Assembly: GCF_000740895.1 (NCBI RefSeq)
Contig: NC_025261.1
Coordinates: forward strand, 1,116,001-1,180,000
Source: Theileria orientalis strain Shintoku
Lineage: Eukaryota > Apicomplexa > Aconoidasida > Piroplasmida > Theileriidae
Direction: 5' to 3'
Length of the DNA stretch: 64,000 bases
Shown here: positions 52,434 through 64,000 of the stretch, one piece after another
How the letters are laid out: the number at the start of each line of letters is the position of its first letter
Numbering within the stretch: the first letter of the stretch is position 1
Notes under the pieces: model-generated
Told to the model about the DNA's origin: nothing
The model's input: the letters and a program-made list of their open reading frames with translations, nothing else
The model's database searches: none
Position numbers and translations under genes: made by a program

Positions 52434-52519
52434 TATATTAACTGGTGTTATGTAGTAATCAAGTAATTGGTATCAGTATATTAGTTGGTGTTATGTAGTA
52501 ATCTAGTAATTGAAATTGG
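52434..52519. repeat. 43-bp imperfect tandem duplication
   Basis: Two consecutive copies (52434-52476 and 52477-52519) share tatatta, then ggtgttatgtagtaatc and agtaattg, with several mismatches. They lie in the convergent interval downstream of the giant protein gene. Confidence 0.75.
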
Positions 52520-52536
52520 TATGATATTAACAACGG

Positions 52537-52696
52537 GTTTGAGTAACAGTGTATTGGTAACAGCAACCGCTGCGAGTGGCAGTGTGTTAGTTGACAGCAT
52601 AAACTAGTTTAACGGGTAACAACTACCAGTATAACTGGCAACAGCACAAACTAGTTTGAGTAACAGTGTATTGGTAACAGCAACTGCTGTAAGTGG
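52537..52696. repeat. Dispersed direct repeat reaching the PPIL2 stop
   Basis: A segment of about 43 nt (52537-52579, containing gagtaacagtgtattggtaa) recurs at 52654-52696 with about three differences. The second copy ends exactly next to the PPIL2 stop codon at 52697. Between them, ctagttt motifs are also duplicated. Confidence 0.8.
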
Positions 52697-54382
52697 TTAC
52701 TTCTTGATGAGGTACCCGACCTCGTTCAGCTTCGCGCGCTTAGAGTCTGGAGCCTCGGAGGAGGCAGCGTCGAAGAGCCACTTCTTCGTGTTCCTGTTGG
52801 CGCGCTTCCGCGACTCGAGCAGCTGCTCCTCGCGCTCCTTGTCGAGGGCCCTCCGGGCCTCCTCGAAGGGGTTGCAGTAGACGAGGGTGGCGAGGAGCCG
52901 GGGAGGCTTCAGGGGACGCTCCTCGTCGTCGACCTTGAGGGCGTTCCAGCGCCGCAGCACCTCGAGGCCGCCCACGACCTTGCCGAACACCGTGTGCACG
53001 TTGTCGAGGTGCGAGCAGGTGTTGAAGGTGATGAAGAACTGCGAGCCGTTGGTGTGTTTCCCCTTGTTGGCCATGGAGAGCACGCCCGCGCCGACGTGGA
53101 AGAGCGTGTTGTCGAACTCGTCGCGGAAGAACCGGGGGACGGCCTCGGAGACCCCGTCCCGCCTGGCCCTGGTGGAAAAGGCGCTCTCGCCGCCGCGGCC
53201 CGTGTTCGTAGGGTCCCCGCCCTGGATCATGAAGTCGGGCACGCAGCGGAAGAACTCGGTGCCGTCGTAGTAGCCGTCCTCGCAGTGCTGCAGGAAGTTG
53301 TCGCAGGCGACGGGGACGCGGTCGGCGTGGAGCATCACGTTGAGGTCGCCGTCGCTGGTGCTCAGCTTAACGTAGCCCTTCTGCTTCCGCCGCTTCACGT
53401 ACTCGTAGAGCGGCAGCCGCACCTCGAAGACGGTCTTGTCGCGGTACTCGACGCGGTAGCTGGGGTCGACTGACGTCGACGTGAAGCTGCTCGCGTGGCT
53501 GCCGGTGGTGAACAGCTCGTGCTTCGGCCGGTCGGGTGCGTCGCTCTGGTCGCTTTTGAAGATCTTCGCGTGCTTGTCCAGCAGCTCCGGCCTCTCGACC
53601 ATCTTGGTCATCACTGCGGAGTAGATGTGGTTGCCCTTGATCTCGTTCTCGCTCCTCTGCGCCTTGAAGTACGTCGAGTTCACGTGCTTGAAGTTTGCGA
53701 TGGTCCTCAGGTCGGTGTTATGAGGGTCCTGAATGGTGACTATATCTGCCTTGGTAAACTTAATCCCTAAAATTCGTGTTAGTGTGCATTATCTGTAAAA
53801 GAAACTAGTATGTGTGAGTGAATGTTAAAAAATGTGTGAGCGTCACTAGCGGACTCTATAAAATTGCTGATCCAATTGCAACTAGCATTAATATGGGAAA
53901 TATAAATATCTAGATAGGTTTATGTAAAAAAAGGACGTACCAGATAGAGGATCGCTCATGGAGCCGTCAGATTGCTTTGCTGCCACCTGTTTTAGCGTCG
54001 AATAGCCGTACACGTTCCCGGAAGTCCTCACAGCCACAATGTGGGAGCCTGAAGTGAACCTTTTGAGTGAAAGCGGGCACTGAAAAAAGTTTTTCTCGTC
54101 CTTAGTAAAATGTAAGGGAAACAGGTCATCCATGGTTAAAGTTTCACCTGTAACTGGGTTCCTTCCATACTTGGAAACAAACTCTTTAATCTTATCGTGG
54201 TCAAAAACATGACCTTCTATGGTACAAAAGGGGTTAGTGAAGGGAACGAGGGAGAGGAAGCAGGAATCCAGCGGAACGAGCTCGGCAGGCCTGTTGGTGG
54301 CCGTGGGAGCCTGAGTCCTGGCTAACTCAGAAGGCAAAATGTATAATTTGTCCTTGCTGTGGCGATGCTTGCTACTTCCCAT
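52697..54382 (-). CDS. PPIL2: PPIL2 (Cyp60): U-box and cyclophilin domain protein
   Basis: Predicted exons 54382-53941 and 53766-52697, 503 residues. The N-terminus MGSSKHRHSKDKLYILPSEL and the U-box (SLVPFTNPFCTIEGHVFDHD, then FKQ region with RNPVTGE and FQCPLSLKRF) match PPIL2. The linker DPLSGIKFTKADIVTIQDPH joins across the intron. The cyclophilin domain runs from about residue 295 (KGYVKLSTSDGDLNVML) through FMIQGGDPTNTGRGGES and VLSMANKGKHTNGSQFFITF. An insertion of about 12 residues (FSTRARRDGVSEAV) separates GGES from FRDEF. The protein is a nuclear spliceosome-associated factor with U-box E3 ligase features; the isomerase active site residues seem partly altered. Very G/C-rich codon use. 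Confidence 0.93.
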
Positions 54383-54544
54383 CTAAATCATAATACTCAG
54401 GGTTAATATTGTATGGAGGTCTTGGGACCTCATACCAAGATTAATTATGGAAAATCAGAACACATAAAATGTAAAATACTCAATTTTGTACTATAATTTA
54501 TAACTATATCGTTGAGCCTAATTAAATATGGAATCTCGAGTGAG

Positions 54545-57500
54545 ATGGTAGCTTTTTCAACTTTGCCTCTAATAGGCATCCTTCTACTTATAAATTCCTA
54601 TACATTTTTAATTAACAAGAATAAATCAAATTGTTTCAATAATTTGGGCCTGAAACACAAAATATTAGTCGGTATTGCGGTTCAACATGACGAGCCGTTT
54701 ATACTTACACAGTCTTTGGAGCCCGGTAAACAGAACGAACTCGTGATAAATGAACGCGAAACTCACGGAATTAACAAAATAATAAAGGATATAGAAAGGA
54801 GAAATAGTAGAAATGACCCGATTTTCCCGGTTGGCTCAATAGTGTTTGTGAAAAAAGGAAAGTAAGTAAAGACGTTAAATAAGCGAATACAGGTTTCGGT
54901 GCTCGCGCGGAACAGTTTTGTTCAACAAACCGACGGAAATCGCTAAGCCCTATGAAGTAAGTCAATGCGCATCATATTTGTGTTAGGTGCTCCTAGCATT
55001 AGATTGTAGAAACTACGAAGGAATAGTTAAAGAGGATTTGTCAATGGATCACGGAACAAGTCTGTGGTTCAGCGAGAAGGACCTGTCGGAGGACGAGATA
55101 TATTTTAAGAAAACGCCGCCACTGCTCTCCTCAGACTACGTGCCAATAACGAAACACCGATACATTAAAACGAGCAGAATATACAACAACACGCTCATCA
55201 ACTGTTTAAAATATAATGAAATCGTTTCGACGTACAAGGAGGCAGTTAGGAATAAAAAAACGGACCACTTCACGCCGGTGATTGCATATTCACAGCTGGC
55301 GCGCTCGTTGAACATATTTAGCACGGAGTGCCAGGATAACATCATCAAGGGCACGCACGAAAAGTACGTGTCGTTCAAAAAGGTGTTGAACGAAAAGGTA
55401 GATAAAAAATTTATTGAACAGCTAGTCGACGACGTCCTGCAGAGTGTGAGGAACTCGGAGCTGACGATGGTTAACTACTCGTGGATACTCTGGGCAACGA
55501 CGAAGTTCGACTACTACGACATATTCAGCCATAAGTTCCTGACGCTCGTGAAGGAGGTGCACAGGAGTATGACGCTGGAGGGGCTGAGAGCACTGGACAG
55601 CACGTGCCTCTGCAACGTGCTCTTCAGCTACACGCGCTTTAACCCGGAGTCGATCGACCACATATACAACATCTCGAAAATACTGACGACCATTCCAATG
55701 GAAAATGCGAAGACGCTGGTAAGTTGGATGCTTATTATGGCAGTAACGCGGAGCGTGCACGTGATATATGGGAATGATAGAAGATAGCTGTGAGTTGGGA
55801 AAGTGCGGGTGTTAATTAATTTGTAGCCCCTGAACCTAATGCTGAGTGTGTTCTACATTAAAAACCTGGACCCGGGGAACCTGCTGGAGTACCTGACGCA
55901 GTACATCCTGAAGTACCACTACAAGATTCCGAAGTCGGAGGCGATCTACTTCATAAGGAGCCTGCAGGACTACAAGACGGTGCCGCCGCAGGTGATGGAC
56001 AAGTTGTACGCAATAGCGTTTTCGCACGAAGATGAAAAGAGTAGAGTCTTCAGCTCAAGCGTAGGTGCTGCCGAGTTAACGTGATTTAGGACTTCTACAA
56101 CCTGCTCCTGTGCTCAATACGGGACAAGGAGATGTTCACGCTCTTCGAGAAGGAGGTGTACCTGTCGGACACGATGCTGGAGCCCTACGCAATGCTCAAG
56201 TCGCTGCACGTGCTGTCGAGAACGAACTACAACAAAATGACAACGTGGATACTGGACAAGGTAGGAGAAGAGGCAGTCACAAGAACGTACAGGCCATTTC
56301 AAGCATCGAGTACTTCTCGGACCTGGAAAAGAACAGGTTCTTCACGTCGACGTGCAGAGTGGCGAACGTGCCCAAACAGCTAATCAACACGCTGTATAAG
56401 TACTTCAAGACGTACATGTGAGTTTGCTCGAGGCCATAAGAAAGCGTAGGTTCCAGAAGCCGGACCTCATAACGTTTCAAATATTCCTGAGGTTCATAAA
56501 TAAGCACAACCTGGGAACGAGAGACGATATACTAGGTAGTAATTTGTTTGGATACGCAATGGATAGGCAGAAGGAGAGTTATGTAGTTACATAGGCAGAT
56601 GTTCAGACAGACAGTTACATAGATTATGGTAAACAGTTTTAGCCGAGACAGATAGGGAGTAGTGTAGACGGGTAGCAGCATAGGTATGGAGATACATGGT
56701 GATACATGCGATACATGGCGTTGCAGGAATTTTGGAAACACTGAGCACGAACAAGTTCAACTGGAACCTGAACAACGCGAACAGGTTCCTGCTGAACCTG
56801 CACATACAGTCGCAGAAGCACGACATAAACGCGCACGAGCACTACCCGGAGTTCATCGAGGAGGTGGTCTCCTACGTAGCGCCGGATAAGAAGTACCACA
56901 TCAACGAGTACGCACACCTGATATACTGCATATCGGAGGTGGCGCCGAAGCTCTTTGACAAGGCGGCGGAAATAGCGCTGAGGTACAGAGTGAACAGGAA
57001 GATTACGGGCGAGGCGGTGAGCAAGGGAGTGTTGAACCTGGCGCAGGCGCTGTACAACATAGGTCTGAGGTTCTCAAAGGACTTCAACGACTACTCCTGC
57101 ATGAAGGTAATCAGCTTCAACAACAGCGGAAAACCCTGCACGGGAAAGCCAGTGTCGACAGCGTGCTACGAGTTCCACAACTCGCCCAGATGCAGCCAGT
57201 GGTCAACGATGTTCCTGTACCTGCTAGTAAGTGGGAGTAGATAGCGCACCTACACAGACAGTTATGAGTAGTTAGTTGTGCGTATAAAGGAAACGGCATC
57301 CTATTTATATGTGGTAGTTGATGTAAAAGTTACGGTACATGAAAAGTAGTTGAAACTGTGTTTATGGATGATGTAGGTCAGAGGAGGCTTCATAACAGTA
57401 GTTAACTTTCCGAAGAGAAGGTTGATAGAGTTTCTGGCGCCAGTGAAAAAGTACCTGTCCAACTTTGATCTGAGGATACTGAGAATGTCAATGGACTACC

Positions 57501-57604
57501 TAGGCGTCGAAGACCACGAGCTGGATGACCTGATCAGGAGCGTCCCGAAGGGCATAAAGGAGTTAACAAGACAAGAGTCAGTGCCATCATCGCCAAACCT
57601 ATAA
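54545..57604 (+). CDS. Helical-repeat protein, possibly organellar (nine exons)
   Basis: Predicted exons 54545-54861, 54893-54956, 54987-55718, 55827-56060, 56090-56260, 56293-56417, 56450-56535, 56727-57226 and 57377-57604, 818 residues, in frame throughout. The start at 54545 gives a hydrophobic leader (MVAFSTLPLIGILLLINSYT) followed by an Asn/Lys-rich segment (LINKNKSNCFNN), which resembles an apicoplast-type bipartite signal. Most of the rest is helical, with repeated two-helix elements such as MVNYSWILWATTKFDYYDIF, LDSTCLCNVLFSYTRFNPES and EAIYFIRSLQDYKTVPPQVM. That pattern resembles the heptatricopeptide/FASTK-type RNA-binding repeats common in apicomplexan organelles. A terminal RAP domain is not obvious. 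Function is inference. Confidence 0.78.
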
Positions 57605-57829
57605 TTTCTCAATTCTGTATTCAGCAACAAGGATAATGTAAATTAGTAGATGAATACACAGGTGTTAGTGGCTGTGCAATTATTTAGTTAGTGCGGAGTT
57701 AGCATGGGTAGGCAGTGGCCAGTTGTAGCATCGGCTGGTGGATGTGGACTAAAAGTAGTAGTAATAGTCGTGGATGGGAGTTAGTGAGTAGGTAACGAAT
57801 AAGTTCGCGTAGTTTAGTAGAAGATTAGT

Positions 57830-59549
57830 TTATTCCAATGATTTCGAGTTGAGCGCGTGGATGGAGTCGTCCCTCAGGAGAGGAGCGAAGTCGCCCCTGG
57901 TGGGAAGAAGAATGTCGCATTTGAAGTCGTCGCCGCAAGAGTCGTTCCTGTCGTCAATGCTGGAGGACTCCTTAACGGTCTTGTCGACGACGAGGTCGTC
58001 GGAAGACCTGCTAAGGCCCTGCAGGAAGAGGAGCTCCTCCGCAGTCAAGTTAGCCTCCTTGATCTTGCTGGGAATGTCAATGCCCTTCAACAAACTGATG
58101 ATGTCGTTATCAGTGAGCTTAATTAGAGGGTTGTTGAAGAGATCGGAATGGGATGATTCGGGGGTCTTGCGGGGCAGTTTTAAGTCTGCAGACCTGGAGG
58201 GCTGAGCAAAGGCGCCTGAGCTGGCGAGAGCCCTCATCAAAAGGGAGGCGGACTTGGAGGCCTTGAGACCGTCGAGGAGGGAAAGAGACCCGCTCGAATT
58301 GTCGGCTGCCTCCTGAGAAGCCTGCTCGGAGGACCTTGAGTCCGAGATCACGAGGAGCTTCTTAAATTTGGCCTCGACGCTCTCAATGTTGGACACCGCG
58401 GACTGCTCCTGGGCCTTGGCGGCCTCAGTCTCCTCCGTGGCGTTGTTGCGAACACTTAAAAATGCGTAGTCGGACGAGAGGACGTCCAGCTTGTTTTCAG
58501 CGTCGGCCACGCCCTCAAACCTCATGCTCCTGATGTAGTTCTCAAGAATGTCATTGGAGGTTTTGAGGTCCTCGGAGACGTCGAACATCTTGTCCTCCTC
58601 TTTGGACGCGAATTCGGGCGAGAGGTTTAGTCCGGAGTTGAATGCAGCCTGCTCGGCTTGGAGCACCGGAGAGGCGCCGACCTTGTCGTTTGAGTTTCCG
58701 TACTTCAAGTTATACTTTGCAAAGTTGTAGCCCACTGACTCGTGGTTCTTCATAAACTGCTCAAACTCCTTGGCGTCCATTTCTCTCGTTTGAATCACCT
58801 GGGAGTCCCTGGAGTTGACGTTGATCATGTCCACGTTTGAGTCGACCTGTTATATGTCAGTTAGAGTTTACTTAGTTGCACCTTTATGTAATTATGTACT
58901 GGTAAGTCATCGTTAACTGGCTGTGTAGTTGCATTGGTTTAAGTATGTAGTTACATAAATATCGCTGGTCTGGCGGTCACAAGGTTACACGTAACATGGA
59001 CGTGAAACCACGTGAAAGCACAGATGCGATTGCATAACTGGATAGGTTTGACTAAAATACCTCAGGCCTTGGCTTTAAAATTTGGATGATGTCCCTTATC
59101 TCCTCCTCGTTGTTCCTGCAGATCAGCTCAATCCTAGACAGCCTCGCGTCGATGGTCCTCAGAGTGTAGCCTATGCCTCCGAGGTTAGAGTGACTGCGGT
59201 CTATCAGTTGGCCGGACGGGATCTTTCTGGGATGGGCCACGAATGAGACTGGCGGCGTCGCTATCCTCCGTCCGATGTCGCTCTTGTACTCGGTGTCCAC
59301 GGGCCTCGAGTTCTGACGCAGCCTCTCGTTGTAGTAGGCGTAGCCAGGGTCGAACCTCAGCGGGACTCGGTCGTCGTGCGCGAGGTAGCTTGCCCGGGTG
59401 ATGTAATGCATGGGTGATATCGGCATCTTCATCTTTATCTGGCCTGCTTCCGTCACGTACTGCTGTTTGAAAACGGGGTTGGGGTTCTGCTTCTCCCCGG
59501 GGTTGATACAGCAACTCAAGGGGCAGGGAATCATGTTTGGCGAGATCAT
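57830..59549 (-). CDS. Hypothetical coiled-coil/acidic protein, two exons
   Basis: Predicted exons 59549-59061 and 58846-57830 join GAG/GTC in frame, 501 residues. The first exon starts MISPNMIPCPLSCCINPGEK, with a Cys-rich start that could be acylated. It continues with a Tyr/Arg-rich part (SPMHYITRASYLAHDDRVPL, RFDPGYAYYNERLRQ) and a coiled-coil segment ending in NNEEEIRDIIQIL. The second exon is acidic and serine-rich with short helices and no domain I recognise. The style recalls cytoskeletal or inner membrane complex proteins (weak inference). Convergent with the helical-repeat gene at 54545. Confidence 0.72.
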
Positions 59550-59656
59550 ATTAATTTTTCAGGAATGGGATGTGTTGTAGACTCTGGAGCGTATAATATT
59601 ATTTAAACTCATTCCTGTGTTCATCGGTGCTCATCGGAAGAACACAGGTGAGATAA

Positions 59657-62558
59657 TTAAAATATATGGTACATCATCAAAAAATTATAAACGCTAGTCG
59701 TTTGCGCGTTGAACTCCTCTTCTATGGCGCTTTTCGAGTAAAACTGCTCCTTTGACTCCCTTTTCAGTATCTTCAGAGTCTGACTCAGACTCTCTAGGTT
59801 TTCATGCCCCTCCAGGTCCAACTTCGAAAAGTGATTCAGTGATGACGAAATGCAGCTGGAAAGTGAAACGAGTTCTTCCAGACTGAAGTACTCCATTCGG
59901 GGGTATATCAGCTTCAGATTCTCCCGCAAAAGCTCATATACTCCGTCGGAACTCCCCAGCGCTAGCGAGTCTGAAATATAGTCGAGCAACTTCACATCGT
60001 GTCCCACGGTGAGTCTATCTTCCCGATCCTCCTCTGAACAGACATTTGCATATATAGGCATACAGGCGTATTTATGTCGATATTTATGCACGTATTCTTT
60101 GACGTGCGTTCAGTAGTACGTGCGATTACTCATTTTATACGTAACATAGTCGTTAACTTACTGTCGTCGGCCCTAAAATACTCCAACAACTTGTCAACTA
60201 AATGAACATGAGCACACTGTGCAAAGTACCTGTTGAGTCTGTGTATTCCTTCACTCTACTGCTACTTTCTTGCTCTAGTACCCCGTTACAAATGCTAATT
60301 GAAGATATTGTCCTTAGCACTTGCACCCTTTCACTTAGTGTAAAATCCTCAGATAGCATATTTGAGACGCATTTCATCGCCGCTTCTGCGAAACTTATCA
60401 AATCACCCAGCAGCCCATTTGACAGCGACTTCTCAATGTTTTCCGCAAATTCCGCGGCAATTTTGCTGAAATCGCTGGTACTCTTCTTATTTAGGTTCCC
60501 TGACATGTGCAACATGTCCAATGCTAAAAACGGCTTCTCGCGCACTCTCCTTGAGCAGTAGAATGGGTGTATAACGTTTCTAATGAGCTTGCAGAGACTC
60601 AAGCCGTCATTTTTTGTCGTAGACTCTGGTATCTCCATCATGTAGCTCGTGAAAACCCTCATCAACAGTGAATACAGTCTGTGATCTCCTCTGGACAGTG
60701 TGTGTGTTGTCAGGTGAGGCTTGTAGTAATTCACTTGATCGTCCCTGTAAAACTCGCATTTAGGGTCAATTTTATAAAAGTGCACGTGCGAATGGTCCAA
60801 AATCGTCTTTGGTGATACTAGTTTTAATTCATTAATTGTATTTTCAGAATCGCCCTTCAGGCCAATCAGAAGTGCGTATAGGTTTGTCAGAATACTGTGT
60901 GCCTTGCTACCATCACACACACTGCCATCGCCGCCGATAACTTCATTTGAGTACCTTGAGTAGTCCAACACTGTCGCTATGATGTTGCAAACATAAATCC
61001 TCGGGTATGTCTGGAACTTAAACTTATTCAAAATAAGGTGCTCTATTTTTCCGTACAGGTTCTGAAAGTTGACGGTGTAGCTAACTGCAGCTCCGCAGTC
61101 GATATAAACTGCGACACTGGCGTCTACGGCACTGGCAGCGTTGCTGACCTCACCAGTCGTCTCATCCTCAGGGCCACTCAATGACGCCTGGCCCCCCTCC
61201 TTAGAACCTAGATCCAACTTCCCACAATCCGATGCTCTTGCCTTTGAACTCGTTTGACTCTTCCAACTCACATTGTTTGTTTCAATGTTATGCCTCCATA
61301 GCCTTTTAAACTCTATTCTGTGATGTACTGACGATATCAAAAACTCTGAGTTGCAGTTAAAAATCGCCTTCAAGGCTTTCATGTCATCCAACAGTATGTT
61401 AGAGGTGTCAGCATCGGCACCCGTAGCAGCAGTACTAGAGCTGCCACTCTCTCCGGAAACTTCATTATTGGTTCCTTTCAAGATCCGTTGAACATAGTTC
61501 TCAAAGTTTTGTAAATCCAGAAGTGGCATCTTAAATATTCGTGAGAGCATCTTCGTATACATTTCCACGAAGTTCGCGTCCTTTTTACTTCTGAAAAACG
61601 TGTTTGAGACCTCAATCATGTCATCCGTGCTCAACGACTCCATGTTATCGTAGACGTGCCCGTACAAAACATCAGTCAGCTTTTTAAACTTGAAATCCTT
61701 CAAAACCCTTAAAAAGTCCAACACGTTCCCAAGTTCCCCAACGCTACCACTGGTCGGCTCTTTACACTTCATCAACGGTATCATGTGGTCATAGAAAATC
61801 AGGCACAGTAGGTTTAAAAGGTTTTCGTACCTCTCCTGGTGCTTCCCAAAGACCTCAAAGGTCGCAATGATTTGGAACGGCGTGAACCTGTGCACGTTCA
61901 AATACATATACGACTGGATCAGGTTCCTCATCTCGTGCGAAAGGCCATTAAGCCTATCGTACAGCAGCAGGATCTTAACACAGTGGTCCATACTCAGCTT
62001 CCTATGGTGCAGCAGCCTCTGGGCCTGTGTTTTAAAATCGTCCAAAAGACTACGCTTATCTGCTCCTAAACTGCCTATATACCTGCTGATATTCTGATTC
62101 CTCAGATAATTATACAAATTCTCAAGGCTCATATCACTCTCAACTCCAAGAATATTGTAGCAAATTCCAGAAACTACGTCATCTCCATCCATGCTGTTTA
62201 TGGCTACATTGACCTTTGACCTTGAATTCGTGACCTTGCAGGTCCTGTAGGTGGCCACTGACCTTTGTAGAGGTTTAATCCGGTCGTTTGTGTCCACATA
62301 GTCCTCGCTCGTGCTATCGTCTCTGTTGGTCCAGCTCCTTCTCTGGTCATTCTTCTCAAATGCTGACGACTCCGTCAGATCCCTCTTGTCAGATATATCA
62401 TAGTAATTGACCTGATTTCCACTTAAAGTTGTGAAACATGATCTCAGATGGGTGGAAATACTGTTTTTATGCCATGCAATCTGAGTTAGCCTTCTCAGAA
62501 TGTCAAAGTAACACACATTAAACTTCATATTTAAGCAGAATGCCATTAAATTTGCCAA
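59657..62558 (-). CDS. Helical-repeat protein, possibly mitochondrial (three exons)
   Basis: Predicted exons 62558-60230, 60197-60162 and 60033-59657, 913 residues; a 36-nt middle exon (VDKLLEYFRADD) links the two larger ones in frame. Basic, Arg-containing N-terminus (LRRLTQIAWHKNSISTHLRS) compatible with mitochondrial import. From about residue 140 onward there are repeated helix pairs such as MSLENLYNYLRNQNISRY, MDHCVKILLLYDRLNGL, FTPFQIIATFEVFGKHQER and LSTDDMIEVSNTFFRSKKDA. This resembles HPR/FASTK-type RNA-binding proteins. An insertion rich in Gly/Ser/Ala/Thr (about 395-410 and 470-505) interrupts it. RAP domain not seen. Role in organellar RNA metabolism is inference. Divergent from CK2 beta. 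Confidence 0.75.
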
Positions 62559-62745
62559 AAAATCATAATTTACAGTAGTTTACACCTATACACAACTCAA
62601 TGATTAATTTTTATTCACAAAAAATTATTATACTAAAATTTATTGAACCAAATTAGCAAAATACAAACGAGGGTGTAATTTTAAAAATTCATATAGAAAT
62701 ACACCAAATAGATCAATATAGGATTTAACATAACTTTACATCATA

Positions 62746-63966
62746 ATGGATCCGTTGGATTTGAAATGTGGTCACGAACTGGACCCCTTTATGACAACAG
62801 CAACTCCCCATCTAGTTGTAGACAAATCAGTTTAAATATAATAAGTATGTAGTATATATTGTTGTAACTTTCTTAAATTCAACTAGGAAATGGAAGAGGA
62901 GTTTACAGAGTGGGACCAATTTAGCTCTGATTCGTGCGAAACCCTGAAATGGATTCCTTGGTTTGCCTCTCTGGAAGGACACGAATTTTTGTTAGAAGTG
63001 AGTCGACGTATATATAATTAGGTATTCCATATCAAATTCACAATATTAATCTTTAATTGTAAATTTTCGAGCTAACCGGCATCCTCCAAAATATATAACC
63101 CATATTTTGCCTGTAAAGAGCTACTTTATTCACAAAATATGATTTTTTATGTGCTGATTTAAATTTGTATGTAGATTGAGGAATCGTTTGTAAGAGATCA
63201 GTTCAATCTAAGTGGACTTAAAAATATTAGAAATTATAATGGAGCTATGAGCATGATCTTAGGCCCAGCTCCTACGGAAGAAGTTTTCATGGACGGGAAA
63301 TTTCTTGAGCTTTATATGAATGCCACCGACTTATACGGAATGTTGCATTCGAGATATATAACGACGCCAATAGGTCTTCGGAGAATGGTAAGCTAAATAA
63401 ATACTGGACCTACCACAAAAATTGTAACTAAATAACGATTAACTTATGTTCAGAGAGACAAGTATCAACAGGGAGTGTTTGGTCAGTGTCCTAGGGTGGA
63501 ATGTCAGAGGCAGAACGTTCTCCCGGTCGGATTCAGCGACAACTTGCACAACCATAGAATAAAGACGTACTGTCCGCGATGCCAGGAAGCATACGTAATA
63601 AGATCTGGAGAAGTCCACGCAGATATAGACGGGGCGTTCTTTGGAAGGTCGTTCCCGCACCTGTTCCTGCTGACCTTTCCGAACCTAATACCAGATCAAC
63701 CCCCGGTGCCATTTGTGCCAAAAATTTTCGGTTTCAAAGTTCACAACATAAACTCATTGATAAAAATAAAGCTGGAAAATGTAAGTCGGTAGTAAAGCTT
63801 AGTTATTGGAATGTGTAAATGACAACGATGTTGTCTGAAAAACGATAGTTTGAAGTAATTGAAACCAAGAAATTCTGTATTCGGCTTCATTCATATTCAG
63901 GGGGAATTTGGAGTCACGAACAAGGCGGAGTCCCCATCGCAGGATGAAATGAAAGTGGATGAGTAA
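62746..63966 (+). CDS. CK2B: Casein kinase II beta (regulatory) subunit
   Basis: Predicted exons 62746-62814, 62887-62997, 63175-63387, 63454-63780 and 63901-63966, 261 residues. The core matches CK2 beta: WIPWFASLEGHEFLLEIEES, FVRDQFNLSGL, the helix MILGPAPTEEVF, then LYGMLHSRYITTPIGLRRM. The zinc-binding region has C-P-R-V-E-C and C-P-R-C pairs (GQCPRVECQRQNVLPVGFSD, IKTYCPRCQEAYV), followed by DIDGAFFGRSFPHLFLLTFP. CK2 beta dimerises through the zinc site and controls the substrate choice of the alpha kinase. The first exon (23 residues) is less certain: translation could instead start at the methionine at 62890. Acidic C-terminus. Confidence 0.93.
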
Positions 63967-64000
63967 CACATACACCCCATCTGATCCCTTGAGAATTTGT

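Overview
The window is nuclear DNA of a piroplasm (Apicomplexa), most likely a Theileria species. Supporting signs are a tandem cluster of small secreted surface proteins resembling the FAINT/piroplasm-surface type at the left end, an apicomplexan profilin, a fused double-domain phosphofructokinase, SUB1-like subtilisin and rhomboid proteases, very dense gene packing, and many introns of about 30-40 nt with GT..AG ends. Species assignment is inference. I recognised no rRNA, tRNA, telomere repeat, CRISPR array or transposon. Where a gene is split, the start and end given span the whole gene and the exons I derived by reading splice sites are listed in its evidence; all splice structures are predictions checked only by frame continuity.

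Layout. 0.5-4.3 kb: four minus-strand paralogous surface-type genes, plus a doubtful small plus-strand ORF. 4.8-14.2 kb: a twin CX9C protein, a SulP anion transporter, a small single-membrane-span protein, the tri-snRNP protein SNRNP27, an unknown gene and a CNNM/CBS transporter. 14.8-20.2 kb: profilin, the rRNA methyltransferase NOP2, a Rab11-like GTPase and proteasome beta-1. 20.4-31.5 kb: an EF-hand-like protein and two rhomboid proteases whose 3' ends face each other across a subtilisin, NPL4 and the PLP-binding protein. 31.5-41.8 kb: mitochondrial ribosomal mL43, ribosomal uL4, an MTR10/transportin-3 importin, two small unknown genes, COX16, a small membrane protein, guanylate kinase and a 95-residue protein. 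41.9-52.3 kb: the 1433-residue phosphofructokinase and a 1784-residue low-complexity protein. 52.7-64 kb: spliceosomal cyclophilin PPIL2, two helical-repeat-like proteins, a coiled-coil protein and casein kinase II beta.

The core genes are housekeeping functions not organised by pathway: RNA processing (SNRNP27, PPIL2, NOP2), protein turnover (proteasome beta-1, NPL4), mitochondrial biogenesis (COX16, mL43, twin CX9C protein), glycolysis (PFK), nucleotide metabolism (guanylate kinase), trafficking and import (Rab11-like, MTR10). The parasite-specific layer is the surface cluster, profilin, subtilisin and rhomboid pair, which in other apicomplexans act in secretion, motility and surface shedding.

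The least expected items are: a twin CX9C protein whose second motif is built across an intron; NPL4 without its zinc fingers; a 17-bp intronic repeat array that itself forms a splice acceptor; three same-strand genes separated by 1 and 22 nt; a Rab11-like protein ending in a CaaX box; and a PFK whose C-terminal half has lost its catalytic signatures.
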